NCBI GenBank assembly: GCA_964387685.1
Contig: CAYLXK010000023.1
Location: 29,703-93,702, forward strand
From: Bryobacter sp964387685
GTDB lineage: Bacteria > Acidobacteriota > Terriglobia > Bryobacterales > Bryobacteraceae
Direction: 5' to 3'
DNA length: 64,000 nt
The position numbers were made by a program, and so were the translations under genes. A model generated the notes under the pieces. The model did not search any database. It saw only the letters and a program-made list of their open reading frames with translations, and was not told the DNA's origin. Below, one piece after another: positions 1-8,053 of the stretch; the first letter of the stretch is position 1, and the number at the start of each line of letters is the position of its first letter.

Positions 1-115
1 GTACACGCCGAATTTCCGCATCGTGAATGGCCGCGTTGCGGTACCCAAGGGGCCCGGCCTGGGCGTCGATTTCGACGGCGAGTATCTGAAGAAAATGACC
101 GTGGTGGGAGCCTAG
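1..115 (+). CDS. enolase-superfamily protein, C-terminal end (partial)
   Basis: An open frame enters from the left edge and stops with TAG at 113-115, so only the last 37 residues are visible. The tail contains VAVPKGPGLGVDFD. A 'P.GPGLG...D' segment close to the C-terminus is typical of mandelate racemase / muconate-lactonizing enzymes of the enolase superfamily, which use a Mg2+-bound carboxylate and remove an alpha proton, often dehydrating sugar acids. The catalytic barrel lies outside the window, so the substrate cannot be inferred. The next start codon is 3 nt after this stop, which suggests co-transcription with the genes that follow. Confidence 0.6.
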   Translation, partial: YTPNFRIVNGRVAVPKGPGLGVDFDGEYLKKMTVVGA

Positions 116-118
116 ACG

Positions 119-1177
119 TTGGGATCCTGGCGCGGCCGGCTCACCTGGGCCGCCCTGTCTGTTCTGCTGCTTGCCCTGGCATACGGGTGTTGGTTAATCG
201 TCTCGCCATTTATCAGCGAGATCTTTATGGCGGGAGTGCTGGCGATCGTCTTTTACCCGGCACACCGCTGGCTGCTTCGCAAGACAGGTCACGAAGCCTT
301 GACGGTTTGGATCAGCACCCTACTCGTAGGACTGCTTTTCCTGCTGCCCATGGGGCTCTTTGGACTGGTGCTGGCGCGGGAGGCCAAACACGCCTACGAC
401 CTGGTGAGCCAATCGCTCGGCCCCAGTGGCGGTATGGAGTGGTGGGGTGCGCTGATCGATCGCTTGAGCCAACTCGTGGGCATCGAGCGGGCACAATTGG
501 ATGAGATGTTGGTGGGTCGTTTACAGGGCATTGCCAATAGCGCGGTCGGCAATGCGCTGAAGAGCATACAGGGCGTGGGCAGTTGGATTGCCAGCAGCGT
601 CATCACCCTGGTCACGCTCTTTTTCATGCTGGATGGCGGCAGGCGAATCCTGGACACGTTGAAGGAATGGTCGCCCTTGCCCGGGGAAATGGTCGAGGAA
701 CTGTTCGCCGAGGTGGAAAAGCTAATTTTTGCCAACGTCTATGGCGTGCTCAGCGTGGCCTTGGCGCAGGGCAGTCTGACGGGAATTGGTTTCTGGTTTC
801 TCGGGCTGCCCTCGGCTATCTTCTGGGGCGCGGTGGCGGCGGTGCTGAGTGTGCTGCCGTTCTTCGGGGCGGGCCTGGTGTGGGTGCCGGCCGCCTTATA
901 TCTTTTCGGCACCGGCCAATACATGAAAGGCGGCATCCTGCTGGCCTGGGGCGCTTTGGTGGTGAGCATGGCGGACAACATTATCCGGCCGCTTGTTTTA
1001 AGCGAACGCGTCCAGATGAACGCCAGCATCATGTTCTTCGCGCTCCTGGGGGGCGTACAGGCCTTTGGGTTGCTTGGTCTTTTCGCGGGTCCCATTTTTT
1101 TCTCGCTCGCCTTGGCGGTCTTGCGTCTGCTTCGCCGCGAGAGTGAAAGAATAACGGGTACGGGCTTGATTCCATGA
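119..1177 (+). CDS. AI-2E family transporter (PF01594-like membrane protein)
   Basis: A 352-residue integral membrane protein, the usual size for this family. Hydrophobic segments lie near residues 8-28, 33-50, 62-85, 150-172, then a dense C-terminal cluster from about 205 to 340 with the P-F-F/G-rich loop VLPFFGAGLVWVPAALY. Family members (TqsA, PerM, YtvI) export small molecules such as autoinducer-2 or act as ion antiporters, so the substrate here is unknown. The start is TTG, 3 nt after the stop of the preceding gene. The stop overlaps the next ATG in an ATGA arrangement, which points to translational coupling with the lactonase gene. Confidence 0.85.
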   Translation: MGSWRGRLTWAALSVLLLALAYGCWLIVSPFISEIFMAGVLAIVFYPAHRWLLRKTGHEALTVWISTLLVGLLFLLPMGLFGLVLAREAKHAYDLVSQSLGPSGGMEWWGALIDRLSQLVGIERAQLDEMLVGRLQGIANSAVGNALKSIQGVGSWIASSVITLVTLFFMLDGGRRILDTLKEWSPLPGEMVEELFAEVEKLIFANVYGVLSVALAQGSLTGIGFWFLGLPSAIFWGAVAAVLSVLPFFGAGLVWVPAALYLFGTGQYMKGGILLAWGALVVSMADNIIRPLVLSERVQMNASIMFFALLGGVQAFGLLGLFAGPIFFSLALAVLRLLRRESERITGTGLIP

Positions 1178-2268
1178 AATACCTTTTGATCTTTGGCCTC
1201 TGGGCGGCCAGTCTCGGCGCGATTGAGCAGACTGTTTACATCGGGACCTACACGGGGGCGAATTCCACCAGCCAAGGCATTTACCGGCTACGCTTCGATA
1301 CGGCTACGGGCGGGATGTCGGCGCCGGAACTGGCTGCGGAAAGCGCCAGCCCGTCGTTTTTGGCCATCGCCAAGGGCGCGCGTTTTCTCTATGCGGTCAA
1401 CGAAGCCGGGGGCGGGGAAGTGAGCGCGTTTGCCATCGAGCCGGGCGGGAACTTACGCCTTTTGAATCGCGTCGCGAGCCGCGGCAATTCGCCCTGTCAT
1501 CTGAATCTGGACCGCAGCGGCAAATGGCTCGCCGTGGCTAACTATGGCAGCGGGACGGCCGCGATCTTTCCCGTCGGGCCGGATGGCAAGCTGGGCGAAG
1601 CGGCGCACGTGGTGCAGCACAAAGGCTCCAGCGTCGATCGCGGACGGCAAGCGGGGCCCCACGCCCATTCCGTCAATTTCTCGCGGGACGGCAAGCATCT
1701 CTTCATCGCGGACCTGGGGCTGGACGAGGTGAAAATCTACAGCTTCGATAAGAAGACGGGCGCGATCGCCGAGATTGCCAAACTCGAAGCCCCCAAAGGC
1801 GGCGGGCCGCGTCATGTGGCCTTAGGAAAAAATGGGCTGGCCTACGCGGTCCATGAAATGGGCTCGAGCGTGACGTCCTACCGCTGGACCGGTGGCGCCA
1901 CGGGCCAGCAAATTGCCACCGCCAAGGCTCTGCCCGCGGATTTCACCGGCCGCAGCTCCGGCGCCGAGGTACTGCTGGATCGCAACCAGAAGCTGGTCTA
2001 TAGCTCCAACCGCGGGCACGACAGCATCACTGTTTATGAAACAGACCCGGTGAGCGGGAGCCTAAAGACGGTGGCCGCCGTTCCGCTCGGCGGACGGACG
2101 CCGCGCGGCTTTGTGCTCAGCCCCGACGGCAAGTATCTGCTGGCGGCGGCGCAGGATTCCAATCAAATCTTCGCTTTTCGCATCGATAAAAAGAGGAAGA
2201 CCCTGGAGAAAATCGGCGAGCCTGTGACGGTGGGCAAGCCCGTCTGCTTACGCTTTGTGGGGAAATAA
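1174..2268 (+). CDS. secreted lactonase family protein (6-phosphogluconolactonase-like seven-bladed propeller)
   Basis: A 364-residue protein with a short cleavable leader (KYLLIFGLWAASLGAI). It then shows the repeated propeller pattern of the PF10282 lactonase family: YIGTYTG near the N-terminus, later SPSFLAI, NSPCHLNLDRSGKWLAVANY, GPHAHSVNFSRDGKHLFIAD and TPRGFVLSPDGKYLLAA. The family includes Pgl of E. coli, which hydrolyses 6-phosphogluconolactone, and muconate lactonases. Because this copy appears exported, a free sugar lactone in the periplasm is a more likely substrate than a phosphorylated one (inference). It sits directly before a gluconate-dehydrogenase-like set of genes. A dehydrogenase makes a lactone and a lactonase opens it, so the order makes biochemical sense. 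Confidence 0.85.
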   Translation: MKYLLIFGLWAASLGAIEQTVYIGTYTGANSTSQGIYRLRFDTATGGMSAPELAAESASPSFLAIAKGARFLYAVNEAGGGEVSAFAIEPGGNLRLLNRVASRGNSPCHLNLDRSGKWLAVANYGSGTAAIFPVGPDGKLGEAAHVVQHKGSSVDRGRQAGPHAHSVNFSRDGKHLFIADLGLDEVKIYSFDKKTGAIAEIAKLEAPKGGGPRHVALGKNGLAYAVHEMGSSVTSYRWTGGATGQQIATAKALPADFTGRSSGAEVLLDRNQKLVYSSNRGHDSITVYETDPVSGSLKTVAAVPLGGRTPRGFVLSPDGKYLLAAAQDSNQIFAFRIDKKRKTLEKIGEPVTVGKPVCLRFVGK

Positions 2269-2270
2269 AA

Positions 2271-2765
2271 ATGATGCGACGACGTGAAATTCTGCCCAGC
2301 CTCTTGGGTTTAGGGCTCCTCGGCGAAGACTCCCTCTGGTCGGCCGACGAGGCACAATTGGCCGCGACCGCAGCCGAGGCCGCCGCCGACGGCGTGCCGA
2401 AGTTTTTCAGCCCAACCGTGTTTGCAGACTTTGCCGCGCTCGGCGACACCTTAATCCCTTCCTACGACGGGCGCCCCGGCGCGACAGAGGCGCGCGCGGC
2501 AGAGTTTCTGGATTTCCTTTTAAGCCAGAGCCCGGCGGACCTGCAAAAGATTTATCGCGACGGCATGGCGGCCTATCGATTGCAGGCGAAGTCTCTCGAC
2601 GCCGCTTTCGCCCGCCAGGATGCCTTTGCGGATTTCCTGCAAACGGCCAAGGTGGCGTTTTACCGCGCCACCCTCAATTCGCGCGAGTACGCCGCCGCGA
2701 TGAGCGCGCGCAGCCGCTCGGCCGCGGGACTGGGCAACTTCTGGTTGCCCTTGGACGCCCAATAG
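2271..2765 (+). CDS. gluconate 2-dehydrogenase subunit 3 family protein
   Basis: A 164-residue protein that begins MMRRREILPSLLGLG, a twin-arginine-like leader. It then carries the subunit-3 pattern (FFSPTVFADFAALGDTLIPSYDG, later AAEFLDFLLSQSPADLQKIYRDGM) of PF13618. In gluconate 2-dehydrogenase and related membrane-bound sugar or alcohol dehydrogenases, this small subunit helps the flavoprotein fold and travel through the Tat system. It starts 2 nt after the lactonase stop and ends directly against the GMC gene. Its presence supports the GMC protein being exported as a folded, FAD-loaded partner by hitch-hiking, since the GMC protein itself shows no leader. Confidence 0.82.
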   Translation: MMRRREILPSLLGLGLLGEDSLWSADEAQLAATAAEAAADGVPKFFSPTVFADFAALGDTLIPSYDGRPGATEARAAEFLDFLLSQSPADLQKIYRDGMAAYRLQAKSLDAAFARQDAFADFLQTAKVAFYRATLNSREYAAAMSARSRSAAGLGNFWLPLDAQ

Positions 2766-2786
2766 ATGCCCAGTGAAGGACGCACC

Positions 2787-4343
2787 ATGACGAAGACCGA
2801 CGTACTCATCATTGGCGCGGGCGCCTCCGGCGGCATGGCCGCTTACACGCTCACCAAGCTGGGCGTGGAGTGTACGCTCCTGGACGCGGGTCCGCTAGTC
2901 GATTGGGAGAAGCAACGCGTGCTGCGGCCCGTTTCCGAATTGCCCTATCGCGGCTTCGGCAAGCCGGGCCGTTTCCCCCACGTCACGCAAGCCGACGAAT
3001 TCAATGCCAACCAGTGGGCCGACGAGAAGCAGAACCCCTATTCCTACGATCCCGCCTCGCCTTACTATTGGGTGCGCATGCGCTTGGTGGGCGGCAAGAC
3101 GCTGGCCTGGGGCCGCGCCAGTTGGAGGCTGAGCGATTACGAATTCAAGGGTAAAGACCACGACGGCTACGGCGAGAATTGGCCTATCTCTTATGCGGAA
3201 CTCGCCCCGTTCTACGACCGTGTCGAACCGATCTTTCGCGTGAGCGGGCGCAAGGAAGGCTTTGCTCAGATTCCCGATGGCGTCTTCCTACCGGATGAAT
3301 CGGCGGATAGCCAGACCGTGCAGCGCTTTTTGGCGGCCTGCAAGAAGCGCGATGTCCCCACCACCAAGCAACGCCGCAGCACCGGTACGCTGGCTAGCAG
3401 CCTCAATCTATTGCTTCCGGCCGCCCAGGAAAGCGGCCGCCTGAAGCTGGTTCCCAACGCGGTGGTCCGGCAGTTGAGCGTCGATAAGAAAACCGGCCTC
3501 GTCGATGGCGCGCATTTTGTCGACCGTCTCTCGAAGCGCGAGTATCACTTGGGGGCCCGCGTGGTGATGCTGGGCGCGTCGTGTCTGGAATCCACGCGCA
3601 TCCTGCTCAATAGCGGTGTGGCCAATTCGAGCGGCGTCCTGGGCCGCTATCTTTTCGACCAGTTCTATGTGAAGAGCGTTGTTTCCGCGGTGGTCCCCGA
3701 AGCCAAGGGCGGCGCGGCCAGAGGCGTCATCGGAGGCGGCGGATACATTCCGCGCTTCCGCAACCTGGCCAAGCGGGAAAAGAACTTCCTGCGCGGCTAC
3801 GCCTACGATTTCGGCAGCGGCGGCAGCCCTGGGCCGCAGATGTTTCCTCTCTATGGAGAGAAGCTTTTCCAAAAGCTGGACGAAGTGCGCGGCGCGGGCT
3901 TCGGGCTCACCACCATGGGCGAGGTCCTGCCCCGCTATGAAAGCGTTGCGCGCATCGACAAATTGAAGCGGGACGCCTGGGGCATCCCGGTGCTGCATCT
4001 GACCCAGAAGTACACCGAGAACGAGTTCGCCATGGCCAAAGATTCGATGAACGTGGCCGCCGAGCTTTGCCACGATGCGGGCTTCGAGGTGATTGAGAAG
4101 CACTGGCAAATGGTGCCGCCCGGAGAGAGCATCCACGAACTCGGCACCTGCCGCATGGGCGCGGACCCGAAGAAGAGCGTCTTGAACGGCTTCAATCAAG
4201 CTCATGACGTCAAGAACCTCTTCGTCATCGACGGCAGTTCCTTTGTCAGCGGCGGTGCGCAGAACCCCACCCTCACCATCCTGGCCCTGGCTATGCGCGC
4301 CAGCGAATACGCGGTGGCGGAATCGAAGAAGGGCAACTTATGA
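2787..4343 (+). CDS. GMC family oxidoreductase, large FAD subunit of a gluconate-dehydrogenase-like complex
   Basis: About 518 residues. The dinucleotide-binding motif IIGAGASGGMAAYTL lies at the extreme N-terminus. The C-terminal end has HELGTCRMG and a segment FVIDGSSFVSGGAQNPTLT that holds the FAD-contacting and catalytic region of glucose-methanol-choline oxidoreductases. I chose ATG 2787 because GAAGGA lies about 7 nt upstream and the Rossmann motif begins at once. An in-frame ATG at 2766, directly after the previous stop, would add seven residues. The enzyme likely oxidises an aldose, aldonate or polyol and passes electrons to the cytochrome encoded immediately downstream, overlapping by ATGA. 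The substrate is not deducible. Confidence 0.88.
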   Translation: MTKTDVLIIGAGASGGMAAYTLTKLGVECTLLDAGPLVDWEKQRVLRPVSELPYRGFGKPGRFPHVTQADEFNANQWADEKQNPYSYDPASPYYWVRMRLVGGKTLAWGRASWRLSDYEFKGKDHDGYGENWPISYAELAPFYDRVEPIFRVSGRKEGFAQIPDGVFLPDESADSQTVQRFLAACKKRDVPTTKQRRSTGTLASSLNLLLPAAQESGRLKLVPNAVVRQLSVDKKTGLVDGAHFVDRLSKREYHLGARVVMLGASCLESTRILLNSGVANSSGVLGRYLFDQFYVKSVVSAVVPEAKGGAARGVIGGGGYIPRFRNLAKREKNFLRGYAYDFGSGGSPGPQMFPLYGEKLFQKLDEVRGAGFGLTTMGEVLPRYESVARIDKLKRDAWGIPVLHLTQKYTENEFAMAKDSMNVAAELCHDAGFEVIEKHWQMVPPGESIHELGTCRMGADPKKSVLNGFNQAHDVKNLFVIDGSSFVSGGAQNPTLTILALAMRASEYAVAESKKGNL

Positions 4344-4801
4344 CGCTCCTCTTCCTGCTGAGTTTGTTTGCGGCCGATCCGCCTAAGCAGCCCATCGCCT
4401 TCAGCCACGAGCACCACGCCGGCACCCTGAAGCTGTCTTGCGCCACCTGCCACGTCAACCCCAAGCCCGGCGAGATGATGACCTTCCCGGCCGAGGCCAA
4501 GTGCATGGCTTGCCATACGACGATCAAGACGGATTCCGAGGAGATTAAGCGCCTGGCCAAGTTTGCCGCCGATAAAAAGCGCGTCCCCTGGGTGCGCGTT
4601 TACCAGGTGCCCACCTATGTGTTCTGGAGCCACAAGACGCACCTGGACGCGGGCGCCACCTGCACCGAGTGCCACGGCGAGGTGGCCAAGATGCCGGTCA
4701 TGTTCCAGGCCGTGGAAACGAATATGGGCTCCTGCATGACCTGCCATGCGAAGAAGAAGGTTTCTAACGATTGCTCGTTCTGCCACGACAAGGCGAATTG
4801 A
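4340..4801 (+). CDS. pentaheme c-type cytochrome (c3/c7-like), electron acceptor of the dehydrogenase
   Basis: A 153-residue protein with a leader (LLFLLSLFAAD) and five CxxCH heme sites: residues 34-38 (CATCH), 55-59 (CMACH), 108-112 (CTECH), 132-136 (CMTCH) and 145-149 (CSFCH). Histidines in F.HEHH (23-26) and FWSHKTH (98-101) are good distal ligands, as in cytochrome c3/c7 folds. Canonical gluconate 2-dehydrogenase uses a triheme cytochrome of about 400 residues. A small pentaheme protein in that position is unusual and would suit long-range electron delivery in the periplasm. It is translationally coupled to the GMC gene. No other heme-handling gene is nearby. Confidence 0.85.
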   Translation: MTLLFLLSLFAADPPKQPIAFSHEHHAGTLKLSCATCHVNPKPGEMMTFPAEAKCMACHTTIKTDSEEIKRLAKFAADKKRVPWVRVYQVPTYVFWSHKTHLDAGATCTECHGEVAKMPVMFQAVETNMGSCMTCHAKKKVSNDCSFCHDKAN

Positions 4802-4862
4802 AGTTGGCCCTAGTCTCCCGCCCTTCCGGACCGGGATGCTCCAATTGAAGGACAATGCGGAC

Positions 4863-5102
4863 ATGGTGAAATCCGTCGAAGGAATTTATCGCAACGGTGT
4901 CGTTGAACTGCTCCAACCGGTTTCGGAGGTCGAAGGCGCCCGCGTTATCGTCACTTGGCTCCCGCCCGATGACTTTGTCGATCTTCGCGCGCATGGCATC
5001 CACGAAGAGCAAGCTGCGGACCTGCGCCACAGGCTCCTGCCCTTCACCGAAGATTGGGATCGTCCTGAGATGAGCGCCTATGACCAACTGTCAACGCGGT
5101 GA
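4863..5102 (+). CDS. antitoxin-like protein (DUF104-type N-terminus) of a PemK/MazF-type locus
   Basis: A 79-residue protein. The opening VEGIYRNGVVELLQPVSEVEGARVIVTW follows the short beta-strand antitoxin pattern in which 'G.v.LlepvdlpeG..V.V' is followed by an acidic helix. ATG 4863 was chosen because the conserved pattern starts there. An upstream in-frame ATG lies inside the cytochrome gene. The last 23 nt overlap the start of a PemK/MazF-like gene at 5080, the usual antitoxin-first order. The antitoxin is intact although its toxin is frameshifted. Confidence 0.6.
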   Translation: MVKSVEGIYRNGVVELLQPVSEVEGARVIVTWLPPDDFVDLRAHGIHEEQAADLRHRLLPFTEDWDRPEMSAYDQLSTR

Positions 5103-5441
5103 CGTGGTCCTCGTATTGTTTCCGAATTCGGACTTGCGCAGCGCCAAACGGCGTCCCGTGTTGGTCGTTCAAGCCAACGGGCTTGAGACCGGCCTTGCCC
5201 AAATCATCGTCGCAATGATCTCTAGCAACATGGCGCGTGCCGGACATCCAAGCCGGGTTCCAGTTCTAAGCTCTACCCAAACGCGAAGGAGACAGGCTTA
5301 TTGATGGATTCTGTCGTCATGACCGACAATCTGGCCACCATACAAAATTCGGAAATCGCGCAAGGTTTGGGCACTTTAGTTCGAGTTCCTGGTCTTATGG
5401 CGCAAGTGGATGCGGCACTGAGCGCGTCTCTGGGACTCTAG
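5080..5441 (+). pseudogene. frameshifted PemK/MazF-family toxin (endoribonuclease) gene
   Basis: The first frame (from ATG 5080) gives the MazF/PemK opening: RGDVVLVLFPNSDLRSAKRRPVLVVQ, followed by IIVAMISSNM, then stops at TGA 5302-5304. The family's C-terminal signature continues in the -1 frame: LYPNAKETGLLMDSVVMTDN, then LATIQNSEIAQGLGTL, ending at TAG 5439-5441. Joining the two near 5265-5280 gives about 120 residues, the normal length, so one base appears to be missing. There is no slippery heptamer at the crossover. MazF toxins are mRNA-cleaving RNases, and this copy should be inactive unless the indel is a sequencing error. The antitoxin upstream is intact. Confidence 0.8.
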
Positions 5442-5536
5442 CCCATCGTTCGCACAACGACACCCGCCAGAATCGCCATCCCCAGTATCGCCACCACAAT
5501 GCCCGTGGCCAACCAAATCTTGTTCCGGTCTTCCAT
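5438..5536 (-). CDS. 32-aa single-pass membrane peptide downstream of truA
   Basis: A short frame starting ATG at 5536 encodes MEDRNKIWLATG followed by a 17-residue hydrophobic helix (IVVAILGMAILAGVVV) and a basic end RTMG. It begins 13 nt after the truA stop on the same strand, so it could be the last cistron of the ypfJ-truA operon. It overlaps the end of the toxin pseudogene by 4 nt. The charged start, clean transmembrane helix and basic tail make a real microprotein plausible, but no strong ribosome site is visible and no family is recognised. Confidence 0.4.
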   Translation of the reverse strand: MEDRNKIWLATGIVVAILGMAILAGVVVRTMG

Positions 5537-5549
5537 GCTGCACCAGGCC

Positions 5550-6323
5550 CTATTTTAGCCTTGCCGGATAGAGCACGCTTTCCAGGAACAAGCCGCTGGC
5601 CGGCGCTGTCCAGGCGGCCACGTCCAGGTCCGGGCAGGGTTTGCCCGTCAAGAGCCGCGCCATATCCTCAGGGCTAATCTCCCGCAGTCCTACTTTCACC
5701 AAAGACCCTACCAGCCGCCTCACCATGCGCCATAGGAAGTGCGACGCCTCAATGCGAAAGAGGATGACGCCATCTACGCTGAGGCCTGCCCGCTCCACCA
5801 CGACCAAAGAAGATTCCTGCGCGCGCGCCGCATCCACCGCCTGGAAGTTGCGGAAATCATGCCGGCCCACGATCGATTGCGCCACGGCCTCCATCGCCTC
5901 AAGGTCCAGCGGCTCTTTGATCCACCAGACGTACTTCTTATCGAAGGCGGTCTTGCGCACCGCAATCTGGTAAACATAGGTGCGCCCCAGTGCGCTGTGC
6001 CGCGCGTGAAAGTCCAGCGGGGCGGGCTCGACATCGAGGACCACGATATCGGCCGGCAAGGCCGCGTTCAATTCCCGCAACAGTTTCGCCGGCCCAAGCG
6101 CCGCCGCTTTGGCCAGTTTCAAATGCGCCACCTGTCCGCGGGCATGCACGCCCGCGTCCGTACGGCCCGCCCCGGCAATCTCCATCGGCTGCCGCAGCGC
6201 TTTATCGGCGGCCGCGCGCAACTCGCCCATCACGGTACGCGCATTCTTCTGTTCCGCCCAACCGCTATATTTCGAACCGTCGTACTCCAGCGTCAGCTTG
6301 AGCGTCTGTTTAGTTGGTGGCAA
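5550..6323 (-). CDS. truA: tRNA pseudouridine synthase A (TruA)
   Basis: A 257-residue protein of normal TruA length. TruA converts U38-U40 of the tRNA anticodon arm to pseudouridine. The N-terminus reads LTLEYDGSKYSGWAEQKNART. The catalytic motif GAGRTDAGVHARGQVAH is present, with the nucleophilic Asp at about residue 56. The later segment FRNFQAVDAAR and the LWRMVRRLVGSLVKVG helix are also typical. The start overlaps the end of the upstream ypfJ-like gene by 14 nt, so the two are probably translated from one transcript. Confidence 0.96.
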   Translation of the reverse strand: MPPTKQTLKLTLEYDGSKYSGWAEQKNARTVMGELRAAADKALRQPMEIAGAGRTDAGVHARGQVAHLKLAKAAALGPAKLLRELNAALPADIVVLDVEPAPLDFHARHSALGRTYVYQIAVRKTAFDKKYVWWIKEPLDLEAMEAVAQSIVGRHDFRNFQAVDAARAQESSLVVVERAGLSVDGVILFRIEASHFLWRMVRRLVGSLVKVGLREISPEDMARLLTGKPCPDLDVAAWTAPASGLFLESVLYPARLK

Positions 6324-7185
6324 ACGTATTGCAGCCCGAAACGGTTCCCTGCTGCATCCCGCGCATGAACCATTGCTGGCGCTGCGCGCTGGAGCCGTGC
6401 GTGAAACTCTCGGGGCGCACCCGGCTACCCGTCATTTGCGCAATGTGATCGTCGCCTACCGCGCTCGCGGCCCTGAGGGCTTCTTCGGCATCGCCCGGTT
6501 CCAGGAGTCCGCGCTGGCCGGTCGATTTCGCCCAGACGCCCGCAAAGCAATCCGCCTGGAGTTCCAGCAGCACGCTCAATTGCTTCTCGGCGCGGGGGTT
6601 TTGTTGTTGCGCCAGGCGCACCTTGCGTTCAATGCCCAATACGTTCTGCAGATGATGGCCTAGCTCGTGCGCAATCACATAGGCCTGCGCAAAGTCGCCC
6701 GGCGCGCCAAACTTGCGCTGCAATTCGTCGTAGAAGTTCAGGTCGATGTAGACGCGCTCATCGGCCGGGCAATAGAACGGGCCCATCGCCCCTTCGGCGT
6801 CCCCGCAGCCGCTGCGCACATAGTCGCGAAAGAGCACCAGCTTCGCGCGCCGATAGGCCACGCCCTGCTGTTCGGGCAGGATCTTGGTCCACGTGTTCTG
6901 CGCGTCGTCCAGCACGAAGCCGATAAACTTTGCCAACTTTTCTTCGTTCGGGCTTGCGCTGCGCGCGGGCCGCGAGGACGCGACCGGCACCCCCCCGCCC
7001 CCACCGCCGAGAAAAGGACTGATTAAATCGACCTTAAAAACAAAGCTCAGGATGCCCAGTACAATCAGGCCGCCCAGGCCGACGCGCATACCCCCGAAGC
7101 CCCCAAAGCCCATACCGCCACCGCCGCCGCCTTCGCCGCGACGGTCTTCCACATCGCTACTGGAATGATCTTGGTCCCAACGCAT
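6310..7185 (-). CDS. ypfJ: neutral zinc metallopeptidase, YpfJ family
   Basis: A 291-residue protein. Residues 1-35 are soluble and glycine-rich (GEGGGGGGMGFGGFGG), a single hydrophobic helix lies near 36-50, and a C-terminal domain carries the HExxH zinc site (HELGHH, about 173-178). The family pattern CGDAEGAMGPFYCPADERVYID and the later ELQADCFAGVWA, whose Glu/Asp complete the zinc site, match PF04228. YpfJ proteins are inner-membrane-anchored putative peptidases with no well-defined substrate. Its stop lies inside truA. The divergent TSUP gene starts 70 nt away. Confidence 0.92.
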   Translation of the reverse strand: MRWDQDHSSSDVEDRRGEGGGGGGMGFGGFGGMRVGLGGLIVLGILSFVFKVDLISPFLGGGGGGVPVASSRPARSASPNEEKLAKFIGFVLDDAQNTWTKILPEQQGVAYRRAKLVLFRDYVRSGCGDAEGAMGPFYCPADERVYIDLNFYDELQRKFGAPGDFAQAYVIAHELGHHLQNVLGIERKVRLAQQQNPRAEKQLSVLLELQADCFAGVWAKSTGQRGLLEPGDAEEALRAASAVGDDHIAQMTGSRVRPESFTHGSSAQRQQWFMRGMQQGTVSGCNTFATN

Positions 7186-7254
7186 GCGCTACCCTCCATT
7201 GACTAAACTAACGCAGATCCCAATTGAGTACAGTAGAGAGTTTGGGGAACCCCT

Positions 7255-8031
7255 TTGAACGATAGCGCCTGGCTGCAAGCCGGCCTGTGCGCCAGCGCTT
7301 TTGCCGCGGGCGTGGTGAATTCCATTGCCGGCGGCGGCACGCTGCTCACCTTTCCGGCCCTGCTCGCCGTCTTGAGCCCCGTCATGGCCAACGCCACCAG
7401 CACCATGGCGGTTTTTCCCGGCACCATCGCCAGCGCTTGGGCCTATCGCCAGGACGTCCAGCATCCGCCCCGTCTTCTGCTTTGGCTTCTGGCCCCCAGC
7501 GCCCTCGGGGGCCTCATCGGCACCTGGATTGTCACCAATACCGAGGAACGCATCTTTGCGGCCTTAATCCCTTGGCTCATTCTTGGCGCCGCGCTCCTGT
7601 TTGCCCTGCAGCCGATCGTCGCCCGTCTCAGCGCCGCGCGCCTGGCCGAGGGGCCTGACCAACCTCTCAGCACGCCTCGCCTGGCCGCCTTGGTGCTGGT
7701 GCAGTTCGCCGTCGGAATCTACGGCGGCTACTTTGGCGCGGGTATGGGCATCATGATGCTCAGCGCCTTAGCCTACATGGGCTTGCGCAACGTCCATGAG
7801 ATGAATTCGGTCAAGACGCTGCTTGCGGGCGCCATCAACTTCGCCTCGGCCGGGATTTTCATTGCCCAGGGCAAGGTGGTGTGGAAATACGCTCTGCCAA
7901 TGGCCCTGGCCGCGACGGTGGGAGGATATCTGGGTGCGCGCTGGGCCCTACGCGTTCCGGCCGTTTGGGTGCGCGGCTGCGTCATCGCGATTGGCCTCCT
8001 TCTCTCGGTCTATTACTTCATTCGGCATTAG
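7255..8031 (+). CDS. TSUP family permease (TauE/SafE sulfite exporter-like)
   Basis: A 258-residue membrane protein with about eight helices and an internal duplication. Each half holds the glycine-rich TSUP loop: NSIAGGGTLLTFPALL near residue 22 and GIYGGYFGAGMGIMML near 158. TauE/SafE proteins move sulfite, sulfoacetate or other small organosulfur or organic anions across the inner membrane. The substrate here is not visible from context. The start is TTG with GGGGAA about 6 nt upstream. The intergenic gap to the divergent ypfJ gene is 69 nt and must hold both promoters, but I see no strong consensus there. Confidence 0.88.
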   Translation: MNDSAWLQAGLCASAFAAGVVNSIAGGGTLLTFPALLAVLSPVMANATSTMAVFPGTIASAWAYRQDVQHPPRLLLWLLAPSALGGLIGTWIVTNTEERIFAALIPWLILGAALLFALQPIVARLSAARLAEGPDQPLSTPRLAALVLVQFAVGIYGGYFGAGMGIMMLSALAYMGLRNVHEMNSVKTLLAGAINFASAGIFIAQGKVVWKYALPMALAATVGGYLGARWALRVPAVWVRGCVIAIGLLLSVYYFIRH

Positions 8032-8053
8032 ATTTGCGCTAGCGTGAGAGATC

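Noticed and set aside
5260..5285. Programmed -1 frameshift for the PemK toxin
   Set aside because: No X XXY YYZ slippery heptamer is in the right phase and no pseudoknot-like structure is evident.
5302..5304. TGA in the PemK gene as another Sec codon
   Set aside because: The toxin homology after the stop is in a different frame, and there is no hairpin behind it. It is a frameshift.
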